A stretch of DNA of 6,380 nt from JAGDXO01 sp964541025 (GCA_964541025.1 CAZIOW010000045.1:1-6380), one strand, 5' to 3'. Positions 1 through 6,192 are shown, counted from the stretch's first letter. The notes: generated by a model from the letters alone, not told the origin. A program made the numbers and translations.

Positions 1-879
1 GGTAAGGGTAATGTTATAGGGGAGAGGATAGCCAGCCACAGAAAGGTGGATATGTTGGCATTCACTGGGAGTACGGAAGTTGGGAAGAGATTGACAGAAT
101 TATCATCTTCCAATCTAAAGAAGGTGTCGCTGGAACTTGGAGGTAAGGCTCCCTTCATAGTTTTCAAGGATGCTAATGTAGATGCTGCGGTTGAAGCAGC
201 CATAGTAGGAGGTCTTATAAATAACGGCGAGGACTGCGCAAATTCCACCAGATATTATGTTCATGAAGAAATACACGAGAAATTCATCAGGAGACTCGAG
301 AACAGGCTCAGGGATGTGAGAATAGGTCCATCCATGGATGATTCCACAGACTTAGGGCCGCTCATTTCATGGTCTCATCTGGAGAGGGTCAAGGGATATA
401 TCAGAAAGGGTGTAGAGGAAGGAGGAAGGCTGATTACAGGTGGAGGAACCCCTGAAGTTAAAGGACATGAAGGAGGATTCTATCTTTCACCCGCTGTCAT
501 TTCCACGGATAATGAAAAGTCATCCATAGTTAAGGAGGAAATATTTGGACCTGTATTCACTGTTTTGAAGTTCACAGAATATGATGATGTCATCAAGAGA
601 TCCAATGATGTTATATATGGATTAGGCACATCCGTATGGACAAAAGATGTTACTACTGCGGTAAGGGCCACAAGAGACCTTAGGTTTGGAACTGTCTGGG
701 TAAATGAGCATGTTGTTGTTCCATCAGAGATGCCATGGGCTGGTTATAAACAGAGCGGACATGGGGCCTCCCTTTCCCCATATTCTCTGGAAGAATTTAC
801 TTACATAAAGCATGTGTATTTTGATATAACAGGAAAGGTCAGGAAGGATTGGTATAGCACTGTTTTTAAGGGAAATTGA
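1..879 (+). CDS. NAD(P)-dependent aldehyde dehydrogenase, C-terminal part (5' end outside window)
   Basis: This is an aldehyde dehydrogenase superfamily enzyme, which oxidises an aldehyde to its carboxylate with NAD(P)+ in the cytosol. The frame is open from base 1, so the true start lies outside the window and an internal GTG at 46 is not the start. Numbering the visible 292 residues from base 1, the FTGSTEVG nucleotide-binding segment is at 21-28, the general base Glu at 45 (LELGGK), the catalytic Cys at 79 (NGEDCANSTR) and the EEIFGPV motif at 179-185. The C-terminal SEMPWAGYKQSGHG stretch and the GEDC active-site context recall bacterial gamma-aminobutyraldehyde dehydrogenase (PatD/YdcW-type) more than the GQVC context of many other members. 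Substrate assignment is inference; a role on glyceraldehyde or another aldehyde, as in Thermoplasmatales sugar catabolism, is equally possible. It converges on the MFS transporter gene with 3 bases between the stop codons. Confidence 0.93.
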   Translation, partial: GKGNVIGERIASHRKVDMLAFTGSTEVGKRLTELSSSNLKKVSLELGGKAPFIVFKDANVDAAVEAAIVGGLINNGEDCANSTRYYVHEEIHEKFIRRLENRLRDVRIGPSMDDSTDLGPLISWSHLERVKGYIRKGVEEGGRLITGGGTPEVKGHEGGFYLSPAVISTDNEKSSIVKEEIFGPVFTVLKFTEYDDVIKRSNDVIYGLGTSVWTKDVTTAVRATRDLRFGTVWVNEHVVVPSEMPWAGYKQSGHGASLSPYSLEEFTYIKHVYFDITGKVRKDWYSTVFKGN

Positions 880-882
880 AAC

Positions 883-2046
883 TTAATTATTTTCCCTTTT
901 TTTGAATTCTTTTGCAAACAACTTGTAGTACAGAATTGGGTCTAATAGGGATATTATGCCCCCTACGATGGGTGGCAGATCAATGTTAATGGGCATTATT
1001 TCTCCTGCAAAAGGCGGTGAAACTGAGGTGAAGCCCGTTCTTACCATGCTGGTGGCGCCGGAAGTGGATGCACGTTCAGATTCGTGAACTATACCCATGG
1101 AAAATGATTGTCTGACCGGAATCGCTCCCATCTGCAATGAGTTTCTGAGTATGAACAATGCAACCGTAAGGATTACAAACGGCGATAATGCAAGAATGAT
1201 CAGTCCTAATGATGATGCGAGCCTTGTATAAATTATTGTTTTGATCTGCGAAAAATTCGAATAGGCGAATATGAGCATAGTTATGATTACGAATATATTC
1301 GACATAAAGAAAATAATACCTATTGTTGAAACAGATAAACCGTATTTCAAATGGAACCATAGAGAGAATATGGGAAGGATCATTCCTCCCCCTATACCTC
1401 CAGGTATGGTGGGGATAGATAATTTTATTATATTCTTCCATGAATTTACTGGAATCAGTTTCTTGCTTCTTAGACCGTTGTCCTTTATGGCCAGAGAAAT
1501 CAATAATGAAATCAGTCCAAAGGAAATCATCACATATAAAAGTATATTGAATTTTGAATCATAATCACCTATCAGGGTGAGAGACAAGGAACCTAAGGCT
1601 GTAGACAAGATACCTATTGATGAGGCCCATGACAGATTTTTGACAAAATTCTTACCTTCGTTAAATTCGGTTATTAAAGCGGTCTGTATAGCTCCAAATG
1701 GCCCACCCGAGCCTATGGGGCCCCCTCCGGAGCCTGTAAAACTGCCCAGACCGGCAAAGATGGATAGCAGAATTGGGTTATTGGTGTTGAAGAATGCAAA
1801 AACAGAGATAGAAAATGCTCCGAAAAGAGCTGTGAGCACATACTTCCTTCCATAATGATCAGCAAACATTGCCAGTATGAAGGATAAAACAGCACTTATT
1901 AATATGGCAGATCCAAGTATTTCTCCAATTTTCAATGTGGAAAAACCCATGTCATGGAGATGAATGGATATTATGACATTTAGAATGCCGTAACTGAAAC
2001 TCAGCAGCGCTCTCTGCCCGATTATTAGATATAAATTCTTATTCAT
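883..2046 (-). CDS. MFS family transporter, probable drug/metabolite exporter
   Basis: This 387-residue integral membrane protein belongs to the major facilitator superfamily, which moves small molecules using ion gradients. Hydrophobic helices fill its length. Motif A between helices 2 and 3 is visible as ADHYGRK (62-68). A glycine-rich segment, GSGGGPIGSGGPFG (105-118), follows in the helix 4 region. The C-terminal half has a conserved-looking VRQSFSMGIVHESERASTSG stretch of the kind seen in efflux-type MFS proteins. I place the start at the ATG at 2046-2044 (MNKNLYLIIGQ), because helix 1 starts right after it. An in-frame ATG at 2112 would add 22 hydrophilic residues that overlap the methyltransferase gene. 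The chosen start overlaps the methyltransferase stop by 8 bases with only a weak purine stretch ahead, suggesting translational coupling. The substrate is unknown; export of a compound related to the methyltransferase is inference. Confidence 0.9.
   Translation of the reverse strand: MNKNLYLIIGQRALLSFSYGILNVIISIHLHDMGFSTLKIGEILGSAILISAVLSFILAMFADHYGRKYVLTALFGAFSISVFAFFNTNNPILLSIFAGLGSFTGSGGGPIGSGGPFGAIQTALITEFNEGKNFVKNLSWASSIGILSTALGSLSLTLIGDYDSKFNILLYVMISFGLISLLISLAIKDNGLRSKKLIPVNSWKNIIKLSIPTIPGGIGGGMILPIFSLWFHLKYGLSVSTIGIIFFMSNIFVIITMLIFAYSNFSQIKTIIYTRLASSLGLIILALSPFVILTVALFILRNSLQMGAIPVRQSFSMGIVHESERASTSGATSMVRTGFTSVSPPFAGEIMPINIDLPPIVGGIISLLDPILYYKLFAKEFKKRENN
891..903 (+). terminator. 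T-rich tract after the aldehyde dehydrogenase stop
   Basis: A run TTT-CCC-TTTTTTT begins 12 bases after the aldehyde dehydrogenase stop codon. Archaeal RNA polymerase terminates at U-rich tracts without needing a hairpin, so this is a plausible terminator for the plus-strand transcript. It lies inside the 3' end of the convergent MFS transporter gene, so it is also coding sequence (Lys-rich tail), which weakens the case. Confidence 0.4.
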
Positions 2047-2557
2047 TCTTTCTATCGAAAACAAGGTAATAATGGTACTGAAGGTACTTCTTTTTTGTGA
2101 GCTTGAATCCAATTTTTTCCATATCTGATATTACGTCTTCCTCTTTCACCTTGAAGGGCGGACCGAAGAAGGCTTTACCTGGTATGAAGTCAAGTATTCC
2201 AATCCTCTCTGTAATTAAATTCTCCAAATTATTAAGTGAGTTTTCCTTGCATTCCATCCTGAAATCGTGATAAACATTTGCCATGAATCCCACATGAAAT
2301 TTTTCATCAGTTTTGAAATTGCAAAAATTTGACTGAATGAATTTGATGTTTTTCTTGCTAAAATCCTCATTACTCCAATTCTCTATATCCAACATGTATA
2401 CATTTGGAGTATATTTTAGGAATCCAAGCGCGAAATAGCCATCTCCCCCTCCGATATCAATTATTTTCTGTTCACTCCTCAGATCAAGAAAGGATGCTAT
2501 TTCGTCAGGATCCAAGCCTGCTTCTTTTCTCATCCTATGATGGTGCCCAAATGGCAT
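2039..2557 (-). CDS. Class I SAM-dependent methyltransferase (short, UbiE/Methyltransf_11-like)
   Basis: This 172-residue cytosolic protein should transfer a methyl group from S-adenosylmethionine to an unknown acceptor. The N-terminus is His-rich (HHH at 5-7). Motif I is IIDIGGGDGYFAL at 32-44, the Gly-rich SAM-binding loop. The acidic residue after strand 2 is Asp57 (LDIE), which would bind the ribose of SAM. A motif IV-like segment, MANVYHDF, is at 92-99. The C-terminal third (KEEDVISDMEKIGF, then a YLQYHYYLVF strand) matches the end of the Rossmann-like fold. It is shorter than UbiE-type enzymes (about 240-260 residues) and has little room for an acceptor-binding insertion. Only two Cys (79, 103) are present, so it lacks the usual cysteine set of arsenite methyltransferase. 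It is first in a unit with the overlapping MFS transporter gene. The family is secure; the acceptor is unknown. Confidence 0.88.
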   Translation of the reverse strand: MPFGHHHRMRKEAGLDPDEIASFLDLRSEQKIIDIGGGDGYFALGFLKYTPNVYMLDIENWSNEDFSKKNIKFIQSNFCNFKTDEKFHVGFMANVYHDFRMECKENSLNNLENLITERIGILDFIPGKAFFGPPFKVKEEDVISDMEKIGFKLTKKKYLQYHYYLVFDRKNE

Positions 2558-2567
2558 ATTGATCTAT

Positions 2568-2584
2568 GGATAATACATTTATCC
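2568..2584. promoter_or_regulatory. 17-bp inverted repeat, candidate operator of the methyltransferase/MFS unit
   Basis: GGATAA-TACAT-TTATCC has perfect 6-bp arms and a 5-bp spacer. It occupies -27 to -11 from the methyltransferase ATG and directly abuts the TATA-like box, so a bound dimeric regulator could block transcription initiation. No regulator gene is seen in the window, and the short AT-rich arms could arise by chance. Confidence 0.35.
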
Positions 2585-2590
2585 TATTTA
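2585..2590 (-). promoter_or_regulatory. TATA-like box for the methyltransferase/MFS unit
   Basis: On the minus strand TAAATA lies at -33 to -28 from the methyltransferase ATG, within TTCTAAATAGG. This spacing fits an archaeal promoter giving a short or absent leader. No good Shine-Dalgarno sequence precedes the ATG. Confidence 0.45.
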
Positions 2591-2597
2591 GAATTAT

Positions 2598-2687
2598 CTA
2601 ATCTATATTCCTTTTAATTTTCAGGAAGAAATACCCGACACCTATTACAAGGAGAATGAGGATTATTACTTCCAGATAGTTAATCAC
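2598..2687 (-). CDS. Possible 29-residue single-helix membrane protein, or remnant of a membrane protein gene
   Basis: A minus-strand frame begins at a GTG (2687-2685) and ends at TAG (2600-2598). It encodes NYLEVIILILLVIGVGYFFL, a full-length hydrophobic helix, followed by KIKRNID. The basic tail predicts an inside C-terminus by the positive-inside rule. The frame stays open further upstream to an in-frame TAG at 2732-2730, adding residues such as LAGLWLNSFFTYRF but no ATG. This pattern fits the C-terminal end of a polytopic membrane protein such as the DedA/VTT family (a weak resemblance) whose 5' part is lost. It also fits a real microprotein starting at GTG, with a weak TATA-like TTAAAT at 2714-2709. 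Its stop lies just ahead of the methyltransferase promoter, in the same orientation. Helix-coding AT-rich DNA can arise by chance, so confidence is low. Confidence 0.3.
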   Translation of the reverse strand: MINYLEVIILILLVIGVGYFFLKIKRNID

Positions 2688-2738
2688 AAACCTATATGTA
2701 AAAAATGAATTTAACCATAACCCTGCTAACTAAGGAAG

Positions 2739-2749
2739 TTTTATTAATA
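2739..2749 (+). promoter_or_regulatory. TATA-like box for the Nudix gene
   Basis: TTTTATTAATA lies at -26 to -16 from the ATG at 2765, a spacing suited to a leaderless or near-leaderless archaeal transcript. It sits inside the coding sequence that a more upstream ATG at 2705 would require, so it argues for the start at 2765. Confidence 0.5.
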
Positions 2750-2764
2750 CAATTATATTGGATA

Positions 2765-3298
2765 ATGGTGGATTTGTACTCCGTCCAAGACAAATTGAAA
2801 TTTGAGCAAATACCATTTTTGAAAACCTATTCATATGCTGCAGTTGCCCTGATAGTAGACGAAGACGGAAATATACTTGTGGAAAGAAGAAGCGAGAAAC
2901 TTGATGATCCGTGGGCAGGTCAATTTGCTTTCCCAGGTGGGCATTATGATAATGGGGACCAAGATCTTCTGGATACTGTTATCAGGGAGGTAAGGGAAGA
3001 GACAGGACTTGAATTGAAAAGGGAAAAGATCATGGGTTATTTTGGCCCATTTTCACCCAGGAACAAGATGGACTTGTTGGTTTATGTATTCGTGTATAAT
3101 GCGGAAGGAAATGAGAGAAAATCCGCTCTGGTTCAATCAAAGGAGACCGACTTTCTAGGATGGATATCGATTGCAGATCTTCAAGCTGGAAGATCCACCA
3201 TGGACCATGAGGTAGTGTTCAAATTGAGCAATGGAATCATATGGGGAATGTCTGCCCGTATTTTGGAAACTTTCTTAAAAATGATGAACAATGAGTGA
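2765..3298 (+). CDS. Nudix hydrolase, probable coenzyme A diphosphatase (NudL/UPF0035-like)
   Basis: This 177-residue cytosolic Nudix hydrolase should cleave a nucleoside diphosphate linked to another moiety, using Mg2+ or Mn2+. The Nudix helix is REVREETGL (74-82), with metal-binding Glu78 and Glu79. Ahead of it, ERRSEKL (40-46), GQFAFPGG (52-59), D62 and D65, then T71 and RE at 74-75, follow the UPF0035 pattern of CoA diphosphatases: RS..L, H.G...FPGG..D..D, five residues, T, two residues, RE, two residues, EE. The Asp65 and one-residue-longer spacing also match that group rather than the canonical Nudix box. The His of the pattern is Trp50 here. CoA diphosphatases split CoA into 3',5'-ADP and 4'-phosphopantetheine. 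I chose ATG 2765 because a TATA-like box precedes it and the extra 20 residues from ATG 2705 are not family-like. Nudix is near certain; CoA as substrate is inference, helped by the next gene being an acetyl-CoA synthetase. Confidence 0.9.
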   Translation: MVDLYSVQDKLKFEQIPFLKTYSYAAVALIVDEDGNILVERRSEKLDDPWAGQFAFPGGHYDNGDQDLLDTVIREVREETGLELKREKIMGYFGPFSPRNKMDLLVYVFVYNAEGNERKSALVQSKETDFLGWISIADLQAGRSTMDHEVVFKLSNGIIWGMSARILETFLKMMNNE

Positions 3299-3323
3299 TA
3301 TTACCTTAAAAGGTGGAATGGAC

Positions 3324-3338
3324 TTAAAATATTTAATA
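3324..3338 (+). promoter_or_regulatory. TATA-like element for the acetyl-CoA synthetase gene
   Basis: TTAAAATATTTAATA lies at -34 to -20 from the ATG at 3358, the position expected for a leaderless archaeal promoter. An AGGAG at 3338-3342 is about 15 bases from the ATG, too far for an effective ribosome-binding site. The synthetase therefore seems to have its own promoter and need not be co-transcribed with the Nudix gene 59 bases upstream. Confidence 0.55.
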
Positions 3339-3357
3339 GGAGTTCTATTTTAGTTAC

Positions 3358-5292
3358 ATGGATACTTATAATAATTCACTCCCCTTCAGCTCTATCCATA
3401 ATCCCAGCATAGAGAGATACAGGCAGATGTACAATGACTCCCTTTCAAATATTGATAAATTTTGGGAGGAGCAGGCATGGATTCTTAACTGGTACAGAAA
3501 GTGGGACAGGGTTCTTGATGATTCCAATGCACCTTTCTACAGATGGTTTGTAAACGGAAAATTGAATGTTTCTTACAATGCGGTTGACAGGCATGTTAAT
3601 AACTATAGAAGAAACAAGGCAGCGTTCATCTACACTAATGAAAGAGGTCAGGAAAAAATAGTAACATTCCATGGACTTTACAAAAGGGTTAATGCTTTTG
3701 CACAGGCCTTGAAGGATATGGGGATAAAAAAGGGTGACGCTATTGCCATCTACCTTCCCATGATCATCGAAGCTCCTGTTGCCATGCTTGCAGCAGCAAG
3801 AATTGGAGCAGTTTTCACCCTAGTTTTCTCCGGTTTTGGTGCAGAGGCACTTGCTGAAAGAATAAACGATTCAGGTGCTAAACTTGTGGTCACAGCAGAT
3901 GGCGGTTACAGAAGAGGCAAAATCATACAGCTAAAAAATATAGTGGATAAAGCCCTGGAATTGACAAGTAATGTGGAAACTGTCATAGTGGTGAAGCACA
4001 CCGATACAGAAGTGAGTATGGTTGAAGGTAGGGATTTCTGGTACCATCATATAGCCGGGGAAAATGTCTATGTGGAACCTGAAGAGATGGATGCCAATGA
4101 TCCCTTATTCATTCTTTATACATCAGGTACCACTGGTAAGCCCAAGGGAATCGTGCATAGTACAGGTGGCTACTCTGTGTGGGTTGCCAACACCATGAAA
4201 TGGGCATTCAACCCTCAGGAAACTGACAGGTGGTGGTGTGCAGCCGACATTGGATGGATCACTGGACATAGTTATATTGTTTTCGCTCCGCTGCTCCTTG
4301 GTCTCACATCAATACTCTATGAAGGGAGTTTTGATTATCCGTTCCCCGACCAGATATGGAGGATAATAGAGCTCTATGGCGTCAATATCCTTTACACCTC
4401 ACCCACTGCCATAAGGATGCTCATGAAATATGGAGATATATATCCGAAGAAACATGATCTCTCTTCACTCAGAGTGCTTGGTACAGTTGGGGAACCCATA
4501 AATCCAGCAGCATGGGAGTGGTATTATAAGAATGTAGGGAATTCCAGATGCCCTATCGTTGATACCTACTGGCAAACGGAAACAGGAGGGTTCGTTATTT
4601 CTCCTCAGCTTGGCATAGCGGAATGGCCTCTCAAACCTGGTTCTGCAACCTTCCCTATGCCAGGAATAGATCCTGTAATACTGAAGGAAGATAACACTCC
4701 TGCTGAACCTGGAGAAAAGGGTTTCCTGTTTATCAAGAAGCCATGGCCTGGACTGATGCTCACTGTCAACAAGAATCCTGATAGATTCATAAGCACCTAT
4801 TTCTCCAAATTCAAGGGATATTATTTCACCGGTGATTATGCCATAAAGGATAATGATGGATACATATGGTTACTCGGGAGGGCTGATGAGGTCCTGAAAG
4901 TATCCGGCCATAGGATAGGTACCATAGAAATAGAGGATGCCATTCTTTCATCCGGTCTTGTTTCAGAGGCTGGTGTCTTTGGAAAACCTCATCCTGTCAA
5001 GGGCGAGTCTGTGGTGGCATTTGTTGTGCTTAAGTCGGGAATAAATAAGGAAAATGCTTCGGAGAGGATAAAGGAAGCTGTACGGGAGAAATTTGGACCT
5101 GTGATAGTTCCAGATGAGATACATGTAGTAGATCTTCTGCCAAAGACTAGGAGCGGGAAAATAATGAGACGGGTCATTAAGGCAGTTTATCTAGAGCAGA
5201 TTCCTGGTGACATCACCACGTTGGAAAGTGAAGCATCCGTTGCAGAGATAAAGGCAGCCGTGGAATCATTTAGAAAGCAGATAAGCACATAA
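3358..5292 (+). CDS. acs: Acetyl-CoA synthetase, AMP-forming (acetate-CoA ligase)
   Basis: This 644-residue cytosolic enzyme of the ANL superfamily makes acetyl-CoA from acetate, ATP and CoA through acetyl-AMP. An N-terminal ACAS domain precedes the large AMP-binding domain, which carries the phosphate-binding loop YTSGTTGKPKG (254-264), GEP at 379-381 and YWQTETGG (404-411). Aligned with Salmonella Acs, the acyl-pocket residues are Ile301 and Thr302 (Val310, Thr311), Val377 (Val386) and Trp405 (Trp414), with identical spacing. The conserved Trp and Val favour acetate; Ile301 is a mild change that could narrow the pocket. The hinge and CoA-binding region GRADEVLKVSGHRIG lies at 507-521. PKTRSGKIMRR carries Lys601, equivalent to the acetylatable Lys609 of Salmonella. 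Length is close to the 652 residues of Salmonella Acs and no key residue is missing. It starts at an ATG with a leaderless-type promoter. Acetate may come from aldehyde oxidation or peptide degradation (inference); propionate is a possible second substrate. Confidence 0.95.
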   Translation: MDTYNNSLPFSSIHNPSIERYRQMYNDSLSNIDKFWEEQAWILNWYRKWDRVLDDSNAPFYRWFVNGKLNVSYNAVDRHVNNYRRNKAAFIYTNERGQEKIVTFHGLYKRVNAFAQALKDMGIKKGDAIAIYLPMIIEAPVAMLAAARIGAVFTLVFSGFGAEALAERINDSGAKLVVTADGGYRRGKIIQLKNIVDKALELTSNVETVIVVKHTDTEVSMVEGRDFWYHHIAGENVYVEPEEMDANDPLFILYTSGTTGKPKGIVHSTGGYSVWVANTMKWAFNPQETDRWWCAADIGWITGHSYIVFAPLLLGLTSILYEGSFDYPFPDQIWRIIELYGVNILYTSPTAIRMLMKYGDIYPKKHDLSSLRVLGTVGEPINPAAWEWYYKNVGNSRCPIVDTYWQTETGGFVISPQLGIAEWPLKPGSATFPMPGIDPVILKEDNTPAEPGEKGFLFIKKPWPGLMLTVNKNPDRFISTYFSKFKGYYFTGDYAIKDNDGYIWLLGRADEVLKVSGHRIGTIEIEDAILSSGLVSEAGVFGKPHPVKGESVVAFVVLKSGINKENASERIKEAVREKFGPVIVPDEIHVVDLLPKTRSGKIMRRVIKAVYLEQIPGDITTLESEASVAEIKAAVESFRKQIST

Positions 5293-5298
5293 CTAAAA

Positions 5299-5315
5299 TT
5301 TTCCTTCCTTATTTT
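5299..5315 (+). terminator. Pyrimidine-rich tract after acetyl-CoA synthetase
   Basis: TTTTCCTTCCTTATTTT begins 7 bases after the synthetase stop codon. It fits an archaeal U-rich terminator and lies just upstream of the cupin promoter, so the two genes are probably separate transcription units. There is no stem-loop. Confidence 0.45.
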
Positions 5316-5321
5316 ACGGAA

Positions 5322-5332
5322 TTTTTATAAAA
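5322..5332 (+). promoter_or_regulatory. TATA box for the cupin gene
   Basis: TTTTTATAAAA is centred 26 bases upstream of the ATG at 5353, the clearest TATA box in the window and ideally placed for a leaderless transcript. A 12-bp perfect palindrome, AAAATTAATTTT, follows at 5329-5340 and overlaps its edge. That could be an operator, but an AT-only palindrome in AT-rich intergenic DNA carries little weight. Confidence 0.6.
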
Positions 5333-5352
5333 TTAATTTTCATATTTAATTC

Positions 5353-6192
5353 ATGATCATTTTATGCACATGTGGTAATCACGATGGAAATATACCTTCC
5401 GAAAACATAAGGGCTGATTACGCCTGGAAACTGTATTTTGGAGATTCTGATTCATTACCGAAAGGACATGGAAAGATGGCAATACCCTTCACCAACTGGC
5501 TGTGGTCTAAATTAGGCGAACAGCAAGGATTCATGAATCCGGAAAGGAGAAATAAGACAGTGATTAGAATGCCGACTGTAGATGACGAGACCATGAACTT
5601 CATAATACGCCAGTGTTCTATGTGGAGTCATGAGGTATATGTCTGCTCGGATCTGAAAAGAAACTTATATCTTCCCCCTTTTGTGGATATTTACCATGAC
5701 GAAGGACTGCTTGTGAGAAATGAAAAGGATGAGATTGAAAGATTTTTCACCCCGAAGCTCGGACCATCCAGACTTTTCATACGATATGAAAAAATTCTTC
5801 CCGGAAATGTTTCAGCAAGACTGCATTCCCATTCCGCCATAGATGAATACTATCTGATACTCAAGGGCCGGGGTCACCTGAATGTTAATGGAAGGCTGTG
5901 GGAGATAGGTGAAGGTACTCTTGTCGGTAAACCAAGAGGCCCAGACCTGGAAACTTCCATATTAGCGGACCTTGGCGAGCCAGTGGAACTGCTCGACATG
6001 GAGGTTTGGCCTGATGAGCATTATAAAGAGAAAGATGTTATAGCTTACAGTGAACATAATGAGATTTATTTCCGCGGAGAAGGATGGTCTGGAATTGTCC
6101 CCTTGGAATCTATGATTGATGCAAAGGACATTAAGGATAGGGAGATGTATTCATCTCATTACCGTAGAAACAGGGATGGCAGCAAGTCCTGA
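5353..6192 (+). CDS. Cupin-domain protein of unknown function
   Basis: This 279-residue protein has a single recognisable cupin barrel in its C-terminal half. Motif 1 is complete: Gly151, His158, His160, Glu165 and Gly172 fit G-x5-8-HxH-x4-E-x6-G, so a divalent metal can be bound. Motif 2 is degenerate: Gly188, Pro194 and Gly196 are present, but Leu199 stands where the third metal His belongs and Ile203 replaces the usual Asn. The N-terminal region of about 130 residues is one I do not recognise; it begins with CTCGNH (Cys5, Cys7, His10) and contains further Cys residues near 88-100. The C-terminal tail after the barrel is charged (DIKDREMYSSHYRRNR). There is no signal peptide or membrane helix. 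The start is the first ATG after an in-frame TAA at 5347-5349 and has a well-placed TATA box. It could be a sugar-phosphate isomerase, dioxygenase or ligand-binding protein; the sequence does not decide. It converges on the next gene with a 2-base gap. Confidence 0.85.
   Translation: MIILCTCGNHDGNIPSENIRADYAWKLYFGDSDSLPKGHGKMAIPFTNWLWSKLGEQQGFMNPERRNKTVIRMPTVDDETMNFIIRQCSMWSHEVYVCSDLKRNLYLPPFVDIYHDEGLLVRNEKDEIERFFTPKLGPSRLFIRYEKILPGNVSARLHSHSAIDEYYLILKGRGHLNVNGRLWEIGEGTLVGKPRGPDLETSILADLGEPVELLDMEVWPDEHYKEKDVIAYSEHNEIYFRGEGWSGIVPLESMIDAKDIKDREMYSSHYRRNRDGSKS

Noticed and set aside
1271..1564. Plus-strand open frame of 97 codons inside the MFS gene
   Set aside because: It lies entirely opposite the well-supported transporter gene, has no family pattern and no promoter, and its composition mirrors the antisense of membrane-helix codons.
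1577..1855. Plus-strand open frame of 92 codons rich in Pro
   Set aside because: The Pro-rich run is the antisense of the Gly-rich segment of the transporter, so it is a shadow frame.
2047..2112. Upstream ATG extending the MFS protein by 22 residues
   Set aside because: The extra residues are hydrophilic and Ser-rich and overlap the methyltransferase coding sequence; the first helix starts directly after the ATG at 2046.
2039..2557. Methyltransferase as an arsenite methyltransferase (ArsM)
   Set aside because: Only two Cys residues (79 and 103) are present, the protein is far shorter than ArsM, and no other arsenic genes are visible.
2705..2764. Upstream ATG extending the Nudix protein by 20 residues
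   Set aside because: The extension covers the TATA-like box at 2739-2749 and adds residues without resemblance to Nudix N-termini; the ATG at 2765 is better placed.
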